The notes under the pieces were generated by a model that ran no database searches, was not told where the DNA came from, and worked only from the letters and a program-made list of their open reading frames with translations. A stretch of 34,646 nt of DNA from Spirochaetales bacterium Spiro_04 (GTDB lineage Bacteria; Spirochaetota; Spirochaetia; Sphaerochaetales; Sphaerochaetaceae): NCBI GenBank assembly GCA_001604325.1, contig LVBF01000001.1, positions 1 to 34,646 of the forward strand, read 5' to 3'. Below are positions 1 through 8,989 of this stretch, piece after piece. The position numbers and the translations under genes were made by a program. The number at the start of each line of letters is the position of its first letter. Positions within the stretch are counted from its first letter, which is position 1.

Positions 1-1443
1 CTCATAGATGATGACGTTGGTGTCGACGGCCATGCCGAGGGTCAGGATCAGACCGGCGATGCTGGTCAATGTGACGGTGAAGTTGAAGGCACTGAGCACG
101 CTGACCATGATGAAGAGGTTGAGCAGCAGTGCCAGGTCGGCGACCAGACCGCTGATATGGTAGTAGCCGAACATGATCAATATGACCAGGGCGAAGCCGA
201 TGATGATCGCCTTCAAACCGGTCGAGACCGCATCCTCTCCGAGGGTCGCCCCGACCGCCTGCTGGCTGGAAACGATCAACTCGATCGGGAGGGCCGCGGT
301 GCGCAGCACGATGGCCAGGTCGTTGGCCTCCTGGGCGTTGAAGCCGGAGATCTGGACGCTGGAACGAATCCCTTCGTTGATGGTGGCCATCGCCTTGACC
401 TTGCCGTCCATGACGACGGCCAGCGTCTTGCCGACGTTGGTGGAGGTCAGCTTGTAGAAGATATCGCCGCCGAGGCTGTCCAGGTGGAAGTTCACCACCG
501 GGCGCCCGGTGATGCCATCGGTGCCGGTCGTGGCGCTCTCCAGGTGGGTTCCATCGAGGCCGATCTCCTCTTCGATGACCACATAGCGCTCAAGCTCGTC
601 GATGCCGTAGTCGTCGCTGACGTAGTAGCCAGCCGCGATCTTGCCGGCGGGGAGGAACTCGGGCTGCTTGAGGGCACCGGTGTCGGTGTAGACCTCACCG
701 GGGTTGGCTGCGTAGTACGCGGCCAATTGGGTGGTCAGCTCGGTGTCGACCATCTTGAAGACCAACGAACCCTTGCCACGGAGGAAGGAGTTCACCCGCT
801 CCGGGTCGGCCGCGCCGGGGATCTCGATGAGGATCTGGTCACTGCCCTGGAGCCGGATCACCGGCTCGCTGACGCCGAACTGGTCGATCCGCTTCTCCAG
901 AATCTCGATGTCCTGTCGAATCGCCGCATTGATTTCACTTGAGGAGGCGGCGGAGCCCTTCTTCGCCTCGTAGGCGGCGGTGTCCGCCTCCAAGAGGATG
1001 CTCATGCCACCGCGCAGGTCGAGACCCAGTTGCAGGGCCTTGTTCCCCAACGCCTTGGTGTTGAGCAGCGAGGTTCGATAGTACTCCTCGATGGCGTCGA
1101 ACATCGCCTGTTCATTGTAGAAGCCGCCAAAGAGCGTCTCAACGGTCCATTTCTTGGGAGTCGAGCGCTTGGTCGCCTTATAGGTCGCCTTTGCGCTCTC
1201 CTTGAGGAAGGAGAACTTGGACGGCAAGGCTGCACCAGCATCGGACGCCACCAACTCCTTCAGCTCCCTCAGATCCCGAGAGGCCTGCCCACGGGCATAC
1301 TCCTTGATCTGTACATTTGAGCCTGTTGCAAGCTCCTTGGTCTGCTGTGGCACAAACCCATACCACTTGATTGTGGGATAGAGGAAGTAGCCGCACAACA
1401 GAGCGACCGCCACGACAATCAACAGACGACTGCGTTTATTCAT
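1..1443 (-). CDS. secD: Protein translocase subunit SecD (partial, 3' end beyond window)
   Basis: SecD is the membrane subunit that, with SecF and YajC, uses the proton gradient to pull secreted proteins through SecYEG. The reading frame is open from the ATG at 1443 to the left edge, giving 481 residues without a stop. The N-terminus (MNKRSRLLIVVAVALL) is one membrane helix. A stretch near residue 142 reads LGLDLRGGMSILLE, the conserved SecD start of the first periplasmic region. The last residues, GMAVDTNVIIYE, match the family motif in the membrane-embedded part, so only the last few helices are missing. A GGAGAG ribosome site lies just upstream. yajC ends 21 bases before, and secF is expected just outside the window. 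The identification is firm. Confidence 0.95.
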   Translation of the reverse strand, partial: MNKRSRLLIVVAVALLCGYFLYPTIKWYGFVPQQTKELATGSNVQIKEYARGQASRDLRELKELVASDAGAALPSKFSFLKESAKATYKATKRSTPKKWTVETLFGGFYNEQAMFDAIEEYYRTSLLNTKALGNKALQLGLDLRGGMSILLEADTAAYEAKKGSAASSSEINAAIRQDIEILEKRIDQFGVSEPVIRLQGSDQILIEIPGAADPERVNSFLRGKGSLVFKMVDTELTTQLAAYYAANPGEVYTDTGALKQPEFLPAGKIAAGYYVSDDYGIDELERYVVIEEEIGLDGTHLESATTGTDGITGRPVVNFHLDSLGGDIFYKLTSTNVGKTLAVVMDGKVKAMATINEGIRSSVQISGFNAQEANDLAIVLRTAALPIELIVSSQQAVGATLGEDAVSTGLKAIIIGFALVILIMFGYYHISGLVADLALLLNLFIMVSVLSAFNFTVTLTSIAGLILTLGMAVDTNVIIYE

Positions 1444-1464
1444 GATACTCTCCGCCTTGCCTTC

Positions 1465-1986
1465 TTACTGCTCTTCCGTGGTCTCGATCTCGGCTTCGAC
1501 CTCAACCACCGCCTCATCCTTCTTCGCCTCGGGTGCCTTCTTGGCTTCGACCGCCTTCTTGCCCTTCTTCGCTGCAGCAGGGGCCGCTGACGTCTCGTCC
1601 TTGGCCTCGACTTCACCGCTCTCCTTCTTTTCCCGCTTCTTGGCGGCGGGGGCGGCAGGGGCGACTTCGCTCTTGGGCTTCACGATGGAATTGATGGCTG
1701 TGCGGGAAAACTCAAGACGGGTGTTGTCATCAACCTTGACAATGACGGAGTTCTCTTTGACCACCATCACCGTCCCGTGGATTCCTCCGATGGATACGAT
1801 CTTGTCCCCCTTCTTGATGGAGGCGAGCATATCCTTGGTCTCCTTGTCCCGCTTGCGCTGCGGACGGATGATCAAGAAGTAGAAAATGGCGATGATCAGA
1901 CCAAAGGTGATGAAGGTCGTCATCATCGAACCACCGGAACTGCTTCCCGCCTCCGGGGAAGCCATGGCACTCAGCATTGAAAACAT
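1465..1986 (-). CDS. yajC: Preprotein translocase subunit YajC
   Basis: YajC is a small single-span membrane protein that associates with SecDF. The 173-residue product has a short N-terminus, a membrane helix at about residues 22-40 ending in FLIIRPQRKRDKE, which is the family hallmark, and a compact domain (IKKGDKIVSIGGIHG). After about residue 105 comes a long low-complexity tail rich in Ala, Lys and Glu. Typical YajC proteins are near 90-120 residues, so this tail is an addition. An AGAGAGGAT ribosome site lies before the ATG. It is followed 21 bases later by secD in the usual yajC-secD order, so the two are probably co-transcribed. Confidence 0.95.
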   Translation of the reverse strand: MFSMLSAMASPEAGSSSGGSMMTTFITFGLIIAIFYFLIIRPQRKRDKETKDMLASIKKGDKIVSIGGIHGTVMVVKENSVIVKVDDNTRLEFSRTAINSIVKPKSEVAPAAPAAKKREKKESGEVEAKDETSAAPAAAKKGKKAVEAKKAPEAKKDEAVVEVEAEIETTEEQ

Positions 1987-2073
1987 GGGGGTATCCTCTC
2001 TTTACACATTGAAATCGGATGCAGAAAAGAGGAGCAGCAGATGATGCATCCAATTTTGTTGGTCATTCCAACC

Positions 2074-3723
<1,650 letters not shown>

Positions 3724-3750
3724 TCATTAAAGAATATGCTCAGAATATCG

Positions 3751-3772
3751 GGCGTTGGAGCAACCAAACGCC
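3751..3772 (-). promoter_or_regulatory. Hairpin in the groEL 5' untranslated region
   Basis: Arms GGCGTTGG and CCAAACGCC can pair with one bulged A around a five-base loop. It lies 43-64 bases before the groEL start and just downstream of the predicted promoter, so it would be part of the leader RNA. There is no T-run after it on the minus strand, which argues against a terminator. It could be a leader stem or operator; the function is unknown. Confidence 0.3.
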
Positions 3773-3783
3773 TACCGACATGT

Positions 3784-3812
3784 AACATACAAAGAAAAAA
3801 GCGGAGAAGCAA
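3784..3812 (-). promoter_or_regulatory. Predicted sigma-70-type promoter of groEL
   Basis: On the minus strand TTGCTT (3812-3807) is separated by 17 bases from TATGTT (3789-3784). It lies just after the end of the DUF92 gene and about 75 bases before the groEL start. Spacing is optimal and both boxes match 4 of 6 consensus bases. It is assigned by eye only. Confidence 0.45.
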
Positions 3813-3827
3813 GGGCAGGGAGAATAA

Positions 3828-4694
3828 TCAGGTAAGAATCGCCAAGAGCGAGCAGGCCAAGATGCTGGAGGAGGCATTGCTGAGCAGGTTCACCATATCG
3901 TTGTCGATCCACCTGATTCCTCGCTCCAGGCGCAGGGGCACCCCGTTTTTATGCGAATGCTCGGTCAACATCTCCCGCTCCTCATCCCAATAATGGGCCT
4001 GTACCGTCGCGCCGAGCACACTGTCGATCAGGCAGCCGAAGAAGGCGGCGGCGGCGATGACGCCCACCTCCTTCAGGCTCCCCCACACCGGGGGCAGGAG
4101 CAACGCCCAGGCGGTGAGGGCGATGAGGAGGGCGCCGAGCATCCCGCTGGCCAAGCCCAAGGGGCTCACCGCCCCGCTCAGGCCGCGCTTCATCGGTCGT
4201 CCGGTGATGATGGAGACCGGATCACGGCGACTGAGCACCCCGACATCGCCGGCAAAGGTATCGCTGGCTGCCTCAGCTACCGAAGCGGCGAACATCACCA
4301 GGTATGCCGGCTCCTGGCGATGGGCGTAGAGCAGTGCCCCGATGAGGGCGAAGAGGCCGTTGGCAAAGACCTGCATGGCATCGCGCCGCCCCCCCTTGGC
4401 TTGCATCGTCTCCATCTCTCTGCCCCGGATTCGTTTGGAGAGCTTGCCCAGCACCCCGGCGGCGATGAAGAAGAAGAGCAGGGTGAACAGAGCGCCGAAG
4501 CCCAGGATCCAGGTGGTGGAGAACCCCACCAAGAACGCGGCCAAAGCCCCGCTGAGGCTGAGTTGCCGGGCCCCATAGGCTGCGATCGCGATGAGGGCCA
4601 TGAGGGTGAGCAGGAGATAGAAGGAGATGGAGAGCGAGAAGAACCAGCTGTCGAGCAGTGCGGCCAGCGAGCCGTTGTGCGCCACCAGGTTCAT
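3828..4694 (-). CDS. DUF92/TMEM19/VTE6-like membrane protein, putative isoprenyl-phosphate kinase
   Basis: This 288-residue polytopic membrane protein belongs to the DUF92 (TMEM19) family. In plants the family includes VTE6, which phosphorylates phytyl phosphate to phytyl diphosphate. Family features are visible: LGFGALFTLLFFF near residue 65, QVFANG near residue 108, the acidic segment AEAASDTFAGDVGVLS near residue 140, ITGRPMKRGLSGAVSPLG, and FFGCLIDSVLGATVQAHYW. Its ATG overlaps the stop of the preceding kinase gene by four bases (ATGA), so the two are translationally coupled. That pairing suggests two successive phosphorylations of a polyprenyl or other isoprenoid alcohol. The substrate is inferred, not shown. 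Confidence 0.85.
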   Translation of the reverse strand: MNLVAHNGSLAALLDSWFFSLSISFYLLLTLMALIAIAAYGARQLSLSGALAAFLVGFSTTWILGFGALFTLLFFFIAAGVLGKLSKRIRGREMETMQAKGGRRDAMQVFANGLFALIGALLYAHRQEPAYLVMFAASVAEAASDTFAGDVGVLSRRDPVSIITGRPMKRGLSGAVSPLGLASGMLGALLIALTAWALLLPPVWGSLKEVGVIAAAAFFGCLIDSVLGATVQAHYWDEEREMLTEHSHKNGVPLRLERGIRWIDNDMVNLLSNASSSILACSLLAILT

Positions 4695-5371
4695 ACGAGC
4701 ACCTCGATGAGGAGGGTCGCCAGCAGCGGGACGGTGAGGTTGTCCAGCCCAAAGGGGGTGAGCAACTCAACGACCGCGCTGATGAAGGCGACGGACAGCG
4801 CGATGAGGAGGAGGCGCAGCGGCGAAAGATCAGAGAAGAAGCAGAGCGCCACAGTGATGATGACCAGGCTGACCGCGAACATCGTCACGGTCCCGAGGTA
4901 CGACTTCTTGGAGACGTTGAACGGGATTTCACGCTTCCCCCACTTGGCTCCCACCAGCGCGGCCAGGCCATCGCCGTACCCCATGACCAGCACCCCGATG
5001 GTCGTCGAGAGCGGCCGTACCAGGCCCTGGTACTGCAGGATGGTCAAGATCACCAGCGTCACGGGAAAGTAGATCAGCCCCCAGTTGCGCTTGCGGTCAG
5101 AGAGACCCAACGCAGATCCCCAGTCGAGGAAGGTGAAGAGGCTGTTGAGGAGGATGAAGAGGATCGGGCCGATGAGGGCGTAGGAGAGGGTGTTGAAGTA
5201 ATGCAGAAGGATGAACCACCAGTTGGAGACGCCGATGTGGATGACTTTGCGCATCGACTCGCTTGAGATGGCGCACCACTTCTTCAGTGCGATGGCGAGC
5301 GCGATGACCAGGGCGAGGAATGGAAAGGAGATCAAGAGACCGACGATGTTGCTGTCCATACCCGACATCAT
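4691..5371 (-). CDS. Phytol/dolichol kinase-like CTP-dependent membrane kinase (VTE5/SEC59/DGK1 group)
   Basis: This polytopic protein of about 226 residues resembles the CTP-dependent lipid-alcohol kinases (phytol kinase VTE5, dolichol kinase, DGK1). Diagnostic segments are SMRKVIHIGVSNWW near the N-terminus, the nucleotide-site region GVLVMGYGDGLAALVGAKWG, and KKSYLGTVTMF. The start is uncertain: ATGs occur at 5371, 5368 and 5359, and none has a good ribosome site. The frame runs on to 5452, but the extra residues look non-coding. It overlaps the DUF92 gene by four bases. The expected product is an isoprenyl monophosphate that the DUF92 partner would phosphorylate again. A kinase role is well supported by family; the alcohol used is unknown. 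Confidence 0.82.
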   Translation of the reverse strand: MMSGMDSNIVGLLISFPFLALVIALAIALKKWCAISSESMRKVIHIGVSNWWFILLHYFNTLSYALIGPILFILLNSLFTFLDWGSALGLSDRKRNWGLIYFPVTLVILTILQYQGLVRPLSTTIGVLVMGYGDGLAALVGAKWGKREIPFNVSKKSYLGTVTMFAVSLVIITVALCFFSDLSPLRLLLIALSVAFISAVVELLTPFGLDNLTVPLLATLLIEVLV

Positions 5372-5439
5372 GGTAGCGTTCGTCGGTAATTTCAAGCGGA
5401 GCGACGCCGTTTGAATCACAAAAGTGCACCGGCCAATAA

Positions 5440-5468
5440 TTGACAGCCACATGGGCCCGTGGTACCGT
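5440..5468 (+). promoter_or_regulatory. Predicted promoter of the RRM protein gene
   Basis: A perfect TTGACA (5440-5445) is followed after 17 bases by TACCGT (5463-5468), a weak -10 box. Transcription from here would give a leader of about 150 bases before the ATG at 5624, which is long for this compact genome. It lies in the 252-base divergent gap between the VTE5-like kinase and the RRM gene. Confidence 0.4.
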
Positions 5469-5623
5469 TTGGATGCTTTCGTTGTTGTGTTGCAGACCTC
5501 TTTTGCTTTGTGTTCGCCTGCGTTCGTTACTGGATGGATTTCGCTGACAGCTCAGAGTCCAAGACTGCTCCACCGAAAACAATATTACAAGACAGGCGTT
5601 GCAGTCTGCAAAGGATGCGTTGC

Positions 5624-5902
5624 ATGGCAAAGAAAATCTATGTTGGTAATATGAGTTACAAGACCAGTGAAGAGGAGCTGACGCAGCTCTTTGCCCAGTA
5701 CGGGACCGTGCTGAGCGCCAACATCATCATCGACCGGGAGACTCATCGGCCCAAGGGCTTTGGGTTTGTTGAGATGGAAGACGATGCCTCCGCTGAAGAG
5801 GCCATCGCACAGCTTGATGGAACGGAGTTTGGCGGACGGAACCTCCGGGTAAATGAAGCGATCGCGAAGAGCCACTCCGGTGGCGGTTCCTATCGTCACT
5901 GA
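5624..5902 (+). CDS. RRM-domain RNA-binding protein
   Basis: This is a single RNA-recognition-motif protein of 92 residues. It starts MAKKIYVGNMSYKTSEEEL, which holds RNP-2 (IYVGNM). RNP-1 is the stretch KGFGFVEM near residue 45. Secondary-structure order and length fit one complete RRM followed by a short Gly/Ser/His tail (SHSGGGSYRH). Proteins of this kind in bacteria are usually abundant single-strand RNA binders, often cold-induced. The ATG at 5624 is chosen because AAGGAT lies seven bases upstream and the RRM begins right there; the upstream open frame to 5459 lacks family similarity. It is a single-gene unit closed by a strong terminator 24 bases after the stop. Confidence 0.93.
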   Translation: MAKKIYVGNMSYKTSEEELTQLFAQYGTVLSANIIIDRETHRPKGFGFVEMEDDASAEEAIAQLDGTEFGGRNLRVNEAIAKSHSGGGSYRH

Positions 5903-5925
5903 CCCCTCGTACATCCAGTAACATC

Positions 5926-5952
5926 CGGGCTGCATCGCAGCCCGTTTCTTTT
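5926..5952 (+). terminator. Rho-independent terminator of the RRM gene
   Basis: An eight-base G+C-rich stem (CGGGCTGC pairing with GCAGCCCG) with a three-base loop is followed by TTTCTTTT. The T-run is on the plus strand only, so it terminates the RRM transcript and not the convergent DUF2207 gene. Confidence 0.88.
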
Positions 5953-5959
5953 GTCCGCC

Positions 5960-7819
5960 TCACCACGCCCCGCCGCCACCGCCTCCGAAGCCGCCGCCGC
6001 TGAAGCCCGACGAGCCGAAGGAGGAGTGGATGGGAGACCTGGTGCCACCCTTTGCGTGGCTGTAGACCGCCTTCTCCATGACCCCGGCGTGGAGGCGCGA
6101 CGAGAGGGCGCTGTAGAAGAGCGCATCGCTGATCGGCCGACTTGTCACGTACCACGAGGCCTGTTCGATGGCGATGCCCTTGAACTTCTTCGCCCACACG
6201 GTCTCCAGACCCAACACGATGGCGTAGCCGAGCACATGGTAGAAGAGCTGGGGGTCGCTCTCGACCATCAACTTCAGGCGCGGCTTCTCCACCGCCTTGA
6301 TGAACTCCATGTAGCCGGCGATCTGCTCAAGCTGCTGCTGGGCATAGGCGCTCCGCTTGGCGGTGACGGTGGTCAGCACCCCCAAGAGGAAGGGGGCCAC
6401 CACCTGAGCGAGGCTCATGACGGTGCTGAAGAACGCTCCTTGCCCCAAGAGCCAGGTATGGATGGCCAACGCGATCGCGAAGAGCGTGACGAGGAGCACG
6501 GCAGCGGCCACGTACTTGCTGATCCGCTTGACCTTCGAGCCGACCAGCCACGTTTGGCTGAGGCGGTGGGAGACAAGCAAGGCCATGGCGAAGCTGAAGA
6601 GGCCGAGACCGGCAAGCAGCACCAGCTCCCCCTCCCCATCGACGATGGAGGAGGAGAGAGCCAAGAGGATGGCGCTTGCGGCCCCGTAGAGGAGGGCGAA
6701 GGTACGCTTCTTCTCCGCGATGGGGTCACTCAGGCCCCGTTCGCCCTTGAAGAAAGCGCGCACCAGCTCCTTGACCTTCGTCATCGAGGCGGCGAAATTG
6801 CCCTTCTCCAGCTGCGAGAGCGTCACGGTCGTCCCATCGCCGGCGGCAAAGAATGCATCGAAGAGCTTCTTCTCATGTCCCTTCGCGCTCTTCAGCTCCT
6901 TGATCTTGGTGAAGGAGAAATCCTTCCGGCTTCGCTCCTCGATGGTCAGGTACCCCGCGTCGGCCCAGTAGAAGAGCATGCTCGTCAGATCCTTGTTGTC
7001 CACCACCCCATCGGCGAGGTAGCCGACCTCCAAGGGGCTGAGGCCGTCGGGGGCATCGTAGCGGACCACCGGCACGAAGAGCTCTTCGCGCCCATAGCGG
7101 AAGAAGAGCACCACGGCATGGGCCACCATCAGGGCGACGATGAGGAGGGCGGCGATCGAATAGAGAAGCGTGTGGTCAACGAAGGCTTCCACCTCGCTGA
7201 AGTACCCCTCGCTCATCTGCACCCGGAGGGTCAGCGCCTCGCCGGCCCTCAGGTTCTCCGCACTCCCCGTGATCGTACGCCCATCACTGCTGATGGTGTA
7301 TTGGCCCCGTTGCTTGGTCGAACCGTACGAGCCACCGGTGAGGAAGACCATCGATGGATCGACGGGCTTGGGGAAGGTCACGGTGAAGACAAACTCCTGG
7401 ACGGGGGCTTGCCACCCATCGCCGAGGAGGTTGTAGTAGAACTCATCGTATTCGTCGTTGCGGTCATCGCCGATGCGGTAGGTATAGGAGAGACGGTACT
7501 CCTGCAGCCCACTGACGGTCCGGTCGGCCGAGCCGAGGCGGAAGGTCACCCACCCACTGGAGACCGAGTCACGGGTGATGGGGTCGCTGCTCACAAGATT
7601 CTCGATCTCGGTTCTCACCTTGCCGAACTTGGTCGGGATCTCCCGATAGATACCGTGGTGCGGGGTGGAGAAGTTGGCCACGATCCGCTCCTCGATCCGG
7701 TAGCTGTTGTCCAGATCAACGGCTATGTTCACCCCAATGTGTTCAAAGCGGTAGTCCTGCGCCCCGAGGGAGCACAGGACCAGAACCAGCAGAGAGACAA
7801 GGAGCCGGGCTCGTTTCAT
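5960..7819 (-). CDS. DUF2207-domain membrane protein with Gly-rich tail
   Basis: The 619-residue product has a signal peptide (MKRARLLVSLLVLVLCSLGA), then an extracytoplasmic beta-rich domain of about 200 residues (DYRFEHIGVNIAVDLDNSYRIEERI onward) typical of DUF2207. Membrane helices follow at about residues 233-255, and two to four more lie between about 375 and 490. The C-terminus ends in GGGFGGGGGGAW, a glycine-rich tail common in this family. Its ATG overlaps the lemA stop by one base (TGATG), and the lemA-DUF2207 pair is a recurrent bacterial arrangement. The molecular function is not known; an envelope role is inferred from topology and neighbour. Confidence 0.88.
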   Translation of the reverse strand: MKRARLLVSLLVLVLCSLGAQDYRFEHIGVNIAVDLDNSYRIEERIVANFSTPHHGIYREIPTKFGKVRTEIENLVSSDPITRDSVSSGWVTFRLGSADRTVSGLQEYRLSYTYRIGDDRNDEYDEFYYNLLGDGWQAPVQEFVFTVTFPKPVDPSMVFLTGGSYGSTKQRGQYTISSDGRTITGSAENLRAGEALTLRVQMSEGYFSEVEAFVDHTLLYSIAALLIVALMVAHAVVLFFRYGREELFVPVVRYDAPDGLSPLEVGYLADGVVDNKDLTSMLFYWADAGYLTIEERSRKDFSFTKIKELKSAKGHEKKLFDAFFAAGDGTTVTLSQLEKGNFAASMTKVKELVRAFFKGERGLSDPIAEKKRTFALLYGAASAILLALSSSIVDGEGELVLLAGLGLFSFAMALLVSHRLSQTWLVGSKVKRISKYVAAAVLLVTLFAIALAIHTWLLGQGAFFSTVMSLAQVVAPFLLGVLTTVTAKRSAYAQQQLEQIAGYMEFIKAVEKPRLKLMVESDPQLFYHVLGYAIVLGLETVWAKKFKGIAIEQASWYVTSRPISDALFYSALSSRLHAGVMEKAVYSHAKGGTRSPIHSSFGSSGFSGGGFGGGGGGAW

Positions 7820-8367
7820 CAGAACTTCACCTCGACGCGGCTCTTGGCCTCTTCCTCGATGACCAAGTACTCCTTCTTGGAGAAGTGGAGGACCTTCGCC
7901 ACCAACGACGAGGGGAAGAGCTCGGTGAGGGTGTTGATCTGCTTGATGATGGCGTTGTAGTACTTGCGCGCACCGAGCAGCTGCTCCTCAATCTTCTGCA
8001 GCTGTTTCTGCAAATCGAGGAAACCTTGGTTGGCCTTCAGCTCCGGGTATGCCTCGCTGAGGGCGAAGAGGGAGCGCAGGGCCGAGGAGAAGGCCTTGTC
8101 CGCCTCATCGCGCGCCTCGAGCGTCGGAGAGGCGACCGCCTTGTTGCGTGCCTCGATGACCGCGGTCAGCGTCTTCTGCTCGTGAGATGCGTAGCCCTTG
8201 ACCGTCTCCACCAGATTGGGGACCAAGTCGTAGCGCTGCTTGAGGTGCGCATCGAGGGCCGAACCGGCCTCTTCGCTCTGGTTTTTCAACCGCACGTACT
8301 TGTTGTTCACCGAAATCACATAGAGGGCCAGCAGCACCACTATGGTAATGATAATGATAAGTGTCAT
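7819..8367 (-). CDS. lemA: LemA family protein
   Basis: This 182-residue LemA protein has one N-terminal membrane helix (TLIIIITIVVLLALYVI) and a long helical domain. The family signature LKQRYDLVPNLVETVKGYASHE lies near residues 43-64, followed by LTAVIEARNKA. The ribosome site AGGAGGT is seven bases before the ATG, one of the strongest in the window. It is directly coupled to the DUF2207 gene. LemA proteins are envelope proteins of poorly defined function. Confidence 0.93.
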   Translation of the reverse strand: MTLIIIITIVVLLALYVISVNNKYVRLKNQSEEAGSALDAHLKQRYDLVPNLVETVKGYASHEQKTLTAVIEARNKAVASPTLEARDEADKAFSSALRSLFALSEAYPELKANQGFLDLQKQLQKIEEQLLGARKYYNAIIKQINTLTELFPSSLVAKVLHFSKKEYLVIEEEAKSRVEVKF

Positions 8368-8442
8368 CGTACTACCTCCTGATACACGTCACCGTTAGCA
8401 TGATACACCCCCTCTTCTCGGTCAAGTAGATACACCCACTTC

Positions 8443-8471
8443 TTGCTTTCGGTTCAATTCTGCTGTATCTT
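8443..8471 (+). promoter_or_regulatory. Predicted promoter of argR-pgi
   Basis: TTGCTT (8443-8448), a 17-base spacer, then TATCTT (8466-8471). The expected transcript start is near 8478, giving a leader of about 38 bases that includes the GAGGAG ribosome site. An ARG-box-like sequence lies immediately downstream. Confidence 0.5.
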
Positions 8472-8482
8472 TATTCGTGTCC

Positions 8483-8500
8483 AACGCATATTTATTCACC
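8483..8500. promoter_or_regulatory. Putative ARG box (ArgR operator)
   Basis: The 18 bases AACGCATATTTATTCACC match the classical ARG box (WNTGAATWWWWATTCANW) at 15 of 18 positions, including the full ATTCA half. It sits at about +6 to +23 of the predicted argR transcript, where a bound ArgR would block its own gene. Only one box was found, while ArgR hexamers usually bind pairs. Confidence 0.4.
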
Positions 8501-8515
8501 GAGGAGAAAGATACC

Positions 8516-8986
8516 ATGAGGGAACGACACAACCGACTTGCTGTTGTCAAGGAGTTGATCAAAAACAACCGGATCGACAACCAGGACATGTTGCTGGAGA
8601 TGTTGCGGGTCGAAGGGTACAGCGTGACCCAGGCGACCTTGTCACGGGACCTGAAGATGCTGAAAGTAGGCAAGATCAGCGACGGCTGGTCGGGCTACTA
8701 CTACAGCCTCCCGGACAGCGATCTGGTCAGTGAGTCGGAGAAGAGCTACATCCAAGATGTACGGCGCGGCATCCTCTCCATCGAGTTCAGCGGCAACTTC
8801 GGAGTGATCAAGACGAGGCCTGGCCACGCCAACTCGGTGGGCATCGCCCTGGACATCCTGGCGATTCCTGAGATCCTCGGCACCCTGGCAGGCGATGACA
8901 CGATCTTCATCATCCTGCGCGAGGGGATGAGCAAAGAGGACCTGCAGGAGAGCTTCAAGACCCGGATCCCCGAGATCGAGGAGTAA
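8516..8986 (+). CDS. argR: Arginine repressor ArgR
   Basis: This is the arginine-sensing transcriptional regulator, 156 residues long as expected. The N-terminal winged helix contains VTQATLSRDLKMLKV (recognition helix). The C-terminal oligomerisation and arginine-binding domain contains GHANSVGIALD and GTLAGDDTIFIIL, whose two Asp residues belong to the effector site. The ATG at 8516 is chosen over an upstream ATG at 8477 because GAGGAG lies nine bases before it and the family begins there. pgi starts three bases after the stop, so the two form one operon. Self-regulation is suggested by the ARG-box-like site upstream. Confidence 0.95.
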   Translation: MRERHNRLAVVKELIKNNRIDNQDMLLEMLRVEGYSVTQATLSRDLKMLKVGKISDGWSGYYYSLPDSDLVSESEKSYIQDVRRGILSIEFSGNFGVIKTRPGHANSVGIALDILAIPEILGTLAGDDTIFIILREGMSKEDLQESFKTRIPEIEE

Positions 8987-8989
8987 CGC

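Noticed and set aside
157-942. A 261-codon plus-strand open frame opposite secD
   Set aside because: It is the antisense of a clearly conserved secD frame; the predicted protein is an Asp/Gly/Leu-rich shadow with no family features.
2000-2073. Imperfect stem GGATGCA/TGCATCC between groEL and yajC as a terminator
   Set aside because: The loop is about 21 bases and no T-run follows; it is too weak to call.
5372-5452. Upstream extension of the VTE5-like kinase to an ATG at 5452
   Set aside because: The extra residues are not membrane-like or family-like, and they would overlap the predicted RRM promoter; no ribosome site supports the start.
5926-5944. RRM-gene hairpin as a two-way terminator also serving the DUF2207 gene
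   Set aside because: There is no T-run on the minus-strand side.
5951-7960. A 669-codon plus-strand open frame opposite the DUF2207 and lemA genes
   Set aside because: The minus strand has a signal peptide, family domains and coupled starts; the plus frame is charged low-complexity shadow sequence.
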